Of a DNA stretch of 64,000 nt, positions 59,566-64,000 are shown piece by piece. A program made the translations under genes and the position numbers. The stretch is from Clitoria ternatea (lineage: Eukaryota > Streptophyta > Magnoliopsida > Fabales > Fabaceae). The first letter of the stretch is position 1. Each line of letters opens with the position of its first letter. The stretch is from assembly GCA_037962975.1 (NCBI GenBank), contig CM075674.1, positions 85,762,501 through 85,826,500 of the forward strand, written 5' to 3'. The notes under the pieces were generated by a model. The model ran no database searches, was not told the DNA's origin, and was given only the letters and a program-made list of their open reading frames with translations.

Positions 59566-61460
59566 ATGGTAACAATTAGCGTCCACCAAAAGCTGTTAAA
59601 GTTTCGAAGCTTCTCATCAACTAGCATTTGCTTCTCTCCTCAACCTCCTGATTTGTCTCATTTGGTAAAAACAACTCAAATTTCTATCACCCCAAACGAG
59701 GTCTTTCATTATTTTCATTTGTTTCATTTCCTTTCGAATTATAAACAAACATCTGTTTATGATAATCTTTTTGCAGGTTGAAGAAATTGCTCCGAAACTT
59801 CAACAAGTTATAGGCTGGTAAGTAAATTTGGTGCTTGATTGATGGTAATGAAATTTGGATTTTAGAAGGTTGTGAGGGTTTACGGGGCCTGACATCTTGT
59901 TTCAAAGTAGAGATTAGGGTTTATTTGTTCATGATATTACTATGTGGCTATATCTTTACAAGTTGAATGGAAATGCCAATAAAGGATAGTATAGTTGGTA
60001 GAAAATTTAAGCATGCTAGAGTTTAAATCCTGGCATGCATATCCTTAAGAATATTCTCAGGAGTTCGAATATTACGAATAGCAAAACTCACTTTGATATT
60101 TCTACATTTCTAAGAGATTAGTTCTTTAACCGAACCTTCCGAGAGAGGATACCTTTTGTTGCACTAAAAAAAATTCAATTTACTTGTTTTGTGTGGCAGG
60201 TTTGGACAGTTGCAAGGTGTTGATCTCCAAAGTGTTGAACCCTCCATCACAACAGGTTCGCTTTAAATTTTTGCCATCATTTTGAATTACCAATGAATGA
60301 TTTCATATCATTTCTTTACTCACAGCCGTATATTACACCTTGATTCCAAATATGAACCTTTCAGTTGAAAATGCAAAATAAAAAAAGTTTCATCTTCTTT
60401 TCGCATTGGTTTATGTCATGTTTATCTCAGGGACTAGGGAGGGCTTTCTAAAGTTGGTCGCGTGGTTTGTTCAACTTATTCTGTTTGATGAAGCAAATTG
60501 TCCATGGTGGTTGTCTTTCCTCTTTACTTTTTCATGATCAAAGAAGGATATAATTAATGTGCATATCTAATATCAATGTTATCAATTGACATTTGACATG
60601 TTCAAGTCATTCTAAATTAGTTGGTGTACTAAACATTTATTCCAATGAACATAGTTTGTTACAAGACCGACAAAAAGCATAATTTGCTTTGCTCATTGGT
60701 TTGGCTTCACATTTTAGTTTGCTGATTTTTCCATGAAAACAATTTGGGCGACAATGCTCCTGAAACATTTGGCAGTAGGTGAGTGGGTTGTTCTTTGGTT
60801 GTTTAATTGTACATAACTGAAAAAATGATGGTGCTAACAGGGTTGTGCATCGTGTGAGTAATTTTGGGTCACATATATATTATTTAAATGCGTTAAAGTC
60901 AATATATAATTAGCCAAAATATAAAGTGGTCTATTTGATATTAAATTTATGGCTAGGGCATAATTGTCATGAAAAAGTACTATGTAGATACTATAAATAA
61001 TACTCTGATTTGATGAGGGGCCAAATTAGAAATATTACATTTAGGATATAACTGACAGAAGTTATAAAAGGGGGTTATGGTCCCCATTTGTAGAGAAAAA
61101 ATTACACTTCAATTTCTGGTTTTCTCATTATCCTCTCAGAAGAGAAAACATAAGGTTCTCTACATTTGTAAGATCATATACCTACGGTTACTCTCCTCTC
61201 TTTCATCATTCTCAATGGCAAATTCAGGTACACTTCCGCATTCTGTTTCTCATCATGAATAGGGTATGAGTTTATAAGGATTATATATATAAGAATGTGC
61301 TTAATCTAAATTTTATATGGGTAGAAGCATGTGGTTAGGCACAATCCTTGATTGTTAGAAACATTCCCAACATATCCTTGACAGGGATGCCATGATCGCT
61401 TCTGTCTCGAGCTATGAGGAGCCTTATATTAAAGTTCCAAGGGTCTTAAGCATGGACTAA
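59566..61460 (+). pseudogene. GATC: GATC, organellar Glu-tRNA(Gln) amidotransferase subunit C, probably disrupted
   Basis: GatCAB turns Glu-tRNA(Gln) into Gln-tRNA(Gln) in plastids and mitochondria. Five exon-like blocks are recognisable. Exon 1, to 59,700, has SPQPPDLSHLVKTTQISITP. Exon 2 (59,777-59,817) has VEEIAPKLQQVIGW. Exon 3 (60,200-60,255) has FGQLQGVDLQSVEPSITT. Exon 4 is near 60,721-60,778 (ENNLGDNAPETFGS). Exon 5 (61,385-61,460) has DAMIASVSSYEEPYIKVPRV and a stop. Exons 1-3 and 5 have good GT/AG borders. Exon 4 does not: using the AG at 60,716-60,717 gives an immediate stop, and the bases between the expected A-D and N-L are 14, not a multiple of three. The upstream transit-like frame has no ATG, so the first Met is at 59,566. 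A sequencing error or a different splice form would change this view. Confidence 0.65.
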
Positions 61461-61689
61461 AATTGCTTGGAATGAGTTATTTGATATAAGGAAACGCATG
61501 AAGATTATCACTTCGCTCTATGAAATTCTTTTTATGACCCAACTTTTATTTGGAATATTTGTGGGGGAAACAAACACTATATTTTTGGATGAGTACAAAC
61601 TAAAGTGTACATTGGACTTCCTTTTATTGATGCATAGGGGATCTTTTTCATCTCATTTTTGTCAAAGTCATTTTTTGAATATTATTTAA

Positions 61690-61985
61690 GACTAAATTTG
61701 TCTTCTTTAGCTATAAAGGTATTTTTTGGCTTATTATTTTTCATGTTGAATCTATCTAAAACCTTATTGATATAGCTTTCTTGTGGTAATCTTAGGATAC
61801 CATGGGAATGATCTCTTAGTATCTTAATATAAAAGAGATTTCATCAAGATCTTTCATTTCAAGATTCATTATAAAAAATCTCTTGGTTTCATGCAATAAG
61901 CCGATATCTTTGCTAACAAGGAGTATATCATTGACATGTAATACTAAGAATATGTATTTACTCCCATTGGACTTATGATAAACAT
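61690..61985 (-). mobile_element. Copia reverse transcriptase fragment
   Basis: On the minus strand from 61,985 it reads KSNGSKYIFLVLHVNDILLV, then SKDIGLLHETKRFFIMN and LEMKDLDEISFILR. These are the Copia active-site region (YVDD replaced by HVND) and the following block. Stops interrupt it. It abuts plastid-like DNA on the right. Confidence 0.75.
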
Positions 61986-62105
61986 GACCATCATGAATGA
62001 AAGATCTTATTGAATTGGATCCATGAATCTAAGAAATAGTGAGAATTATTGATCTCTCTCAATTTGAAATTCCAGGATTTGAATTGATGTCTATTCATCG
62101 AATCC
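61986..62105 (-). pseudogene. Plastid ycf2 5' end (nuclear copy)
   Basis: On the minus strand the DNA reads HQFKSWNFKLREINNSHYFL then DSWIQFN, matching the N-terminus of plastid Ycf2, with small deletions. Similarity stops close to 61,985, where the Copia scrap begins. The order ycf2 start, short spacer, then trnI-CAU divergent on the plus strand is that of plastid genomes. Confidence 0.75.
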
Positions 62106-62186
62106 TTCTAAATTATATTGATTTATCCAAAAGATTTCACTTCAATTGGAATTTGGTTATTCATTATATACAGGGATTCCTACTAA

Positions 62187-62260
62187 GAATCCATGGCTGA
62201 ATAGTTAAAGCGCCCAACCCATAATTGGTGAATCTGTAAGTTCAATTCCTACTGGATGCA
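62187..62260 (+). tRNA. trnI-CAU, plastid-derived copy (decayed)
   Basis: The sequence GGCTGAATAGTTAAAGC followed by a CAT anticodon (ACCCATAATT) and TTCAATTCCTACTGGATGCA matches plastid trnI-CAU with a few substitutions. The acceptor stem is weakened (GAATCCA against TGGATGCA). As nuclear plastid DNA it is probably not functional. Confidence 0.75.
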
Positions 62261-62756
62261 CACCAATTGTAAATTGAAAGAAAAGACTTACTATCTTTGG
62301 GATTTGATACTATACCGGTGCTTAAAGCCAAACCTTGGGGATCCCTTTTATTACATAAATGGATTCCTAACTTTTCCATCATGATATAAATAAGTAAGCA
62401 ATTTTTATTGTTGTACCAGCTCGAAAATGATCTTTAGAGTGCTTCTTCTATCAGTTAGATCTTTTTTCCATAGGATTAAAAAAAATATCTAGACATCTAT
62501 TTCTTCATGTTTCAATTTTTATGAAATTGCTTTACAACAGCTAATAAAAATCATTGTTTTGGATATATATATATATGTAGAAAGCCTATTTTTTAGTATT
62601 TACTTATATTTTATATTATTATTATATTCAATATTTATAAATTAAATATTTATAAGTGGATTTGCTTGGTTTTTCATTTTTTTTCTATAGTCGAGATAGT
62701 CACACATAATGATAGATCACAACTATATTATTAAAAGCTTAGGGGTAAGAACATGT
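62261..62756. other. Unassigned stretch between trnI and ycf3 copies
   Basis: AT-rich, with no gene recognised. It could be diverged plastid spacer, but trnI and ycf3 are not neighbours in typical plastid genomes. A join or rearrangement should lie here. Confidence 0.4.
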
Positions 62757-62945
62757 TTCATTCGTGTGCTTGAAAGTAATATTCCAAAGCTTTAGTATGT
62801 TTTCCATTACCTGTGTGAATAAGAACTATATTATAAAGTATATAACTTCTATCATAGGGATCAATTTCCAGGCGCATAGCCTTATAATAATTATGTAAAG
62901 CTTCCGCATAATTTCCTTCAAATTGAGCCAACATTCATTATGGTC
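62757..62945 (-). pseudogene. Plastid ycf3 exon 2 (nuclear copy)
   Basis: On the minus strand it reads EGNYAEALHNYYKAMRLEI, then DPYDRSYILYNIVLIH and KHTKALEYYFQAHE. These are the TPR part of Ycf3, a photosystem I assembly factor. The start (ATGTTGGCTCAATTTGAAGG) and the group II intron end before it (ATTTTCATCTCATACGACTC) are also recognisable. Substitutions have accumulated and the rest of the gene is not contiguous, so this is a relic. Confidence 0.82.
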
Positions 62946-64000
62946 GTCATTTAGTTCAAAGAATCTCTGTTCTAGAGTAGTACGTGAGATTTTCATCTCA
63001 TACGACTCCTCCCTTCTATGCATAATGATAGAAATACATAAAATAAAGAAAAATTTATGATATTCTCATTATCAACTGAGTAAGGTTAGTGTTTTTATAT
63101 CAAATATCTAGCTAATTTTCTTGTAAAAGATTTTTTCTTAACATTAAATATGTTGGTATTATATATAAAAAAGAGTAACTCCAACAATTTCTTTGTCCCC
63201 AGCGTTGCTTAATTTCTCAGAATTTGTTATCTCAACAATCTTCAATGGTTATATGAGTATCAAACATACAAGATGGATGTTTATTGTCCTAACCATTCTT
63301 GTTAGTTTCTATCTCGATAATACAAGGAAGGATTTTTTTTTTTACAAAGTTCTCATGTTGATTGTCGAGCGTAGTGACTCTTCCTCCATGTTGCCTATGG
63401 GTACTAGTGGAGTAGAGTTGACCTAACCCCATACATATAGGTATAACCTTTCGCTTAATACTATCTTACTGTGAACCTAAAATTGAAGTATACGAGGCTG
63501 CATTACTCGGGGATACATGACAGAAGGAATTTCTAGTTTTATTTACAAAATTCACCTCTAGCAAGTGTAGTTTTTTTTTCAACTTTTTGTATTTCTTTTC
63601 GAAAAACATGTCTTTCTCCTAAGACCTATTTTGATAACTGAAATAGTTCAAAAAAAAATCAAATCGCACCATCTCTGTTATAAATGAAGGCCTTCTTTTC
63701 TCATGCAGTTGTGGAATTATTAATAATAAGATATTGGCTATAATTGAAAAGGTTTTATCAATAAAATTTCTATTTATCCAAGATCTAGGCATAGGTAAAA
63801 ATCCATTATATAATTAGATTTATATTTATCACGAGAGAAATCAAAGTAATCCCACAAATAAAGGAACTATATAATACAATACGAAATAACATAAAAATAG
63901 ACTCAAATAAATTTTGTTTATCCTAAGGTTTTAGAGGTAGAGACTCTTGATCCATCACTAGGAGAGATAATAATGGATCCCTACTGACCAATGTAACATA
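62946..64000 (-). other. Plastid-like DNA, probably ycf3 intron 1 and flank
   Basis: Immediately right of the ycf3 exon are group II intron-like sequences. Further on, 'gcattactcggggatacatgacag' near 63,500 looks like plastid ycf3 intron sequence. I cannot identify the ycf3 first exon or any other gene to the end of the window. Confidence 0.4.

Noticed and set aside
60840..61380. Possible LTR or miniature element inside the last GATC intron, with TATAAAAGG near 61,065
   Set aside because: I could not find paired ends or duplications. Left as intron sequence.
62261..62756. A coding relic between the plastid trnI and ycf3 copies
   Set aside because: Minus-strand translation gives short plausible stretches but none that I can tie to a plastid gene with confidence.

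Overview
The window is plant nuclear DNA. It has intron-split genes with GT-AG borders, a P-class pentatricopeptide repeat gene, Ty1/Copia, Ty3/Gypsy (Tat-type) and hAT elements, and inserted plastid DNA. A dicot is likely. A legume is possible from the style of the LTR families, but that is inference and nothing here proves it.

Layout. Positions 1-6,240 hold no recognisable gene, only an (ATT)n microsatellite. From 6,240 to 13,500 is a graveyard on the minus strand: one exon of a decayed GET4 copy, a decayed PSK SIMULATOR-like (DUF3475) gene, and a Copia remnant split by a 3.6 kb hAT transposon with a perfect 8-bp target duplication. An intact 755-residue PPR gene lies at 14,693-16,960 on the minus strand.

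Positions 18,560-47,154 are one nest of retroelements. Two solo LTRs of one family sit side by side. The second is split by Copia element A (20,089-45,573). Element A is itself split by Copia element B (20,832-25,977), a Tat-type Gypsy element with an antisense gene (26,521-38,271), and a solo LTR (40,898-42,920). Every layer has a matching 5-bp target duplication, with one mismatch for element A, so the order of insertion can be read directly.

Positions 47,804-61,460 are genic again. First comes a three-exon AllA-type ureidoglycolate lyase/hydrolase family gene on the plus strand. Next is a complete 12-exon GET4 gene on the minus strand, with a small hAT element in one intron. A GATC (amidotransferase subunit C) gene lies head to head with GET4; it seems to have lost its start codon and reading frame. 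From about 61,690 to the end are a Copia reverse transcriptase scrap and plastid-derived DNA: the 5' end of ycf2 next to trnI-CAU, then ycf3.

The host genes are unrelated in function: organelle RNA processing (PPR), purine/ureide catabolism (AllA family), tail-anchored protein insertion (GET4) and organellar Gln-tRNA formation (GATC). No operon-like logic is expected. The most striking signals are the nest, a Gypsy gag-pol frame interrupted by nine stops that all look like C-to-T transitions with no frameshift, and an antisense gene in the same element with its own TATA box and intron.
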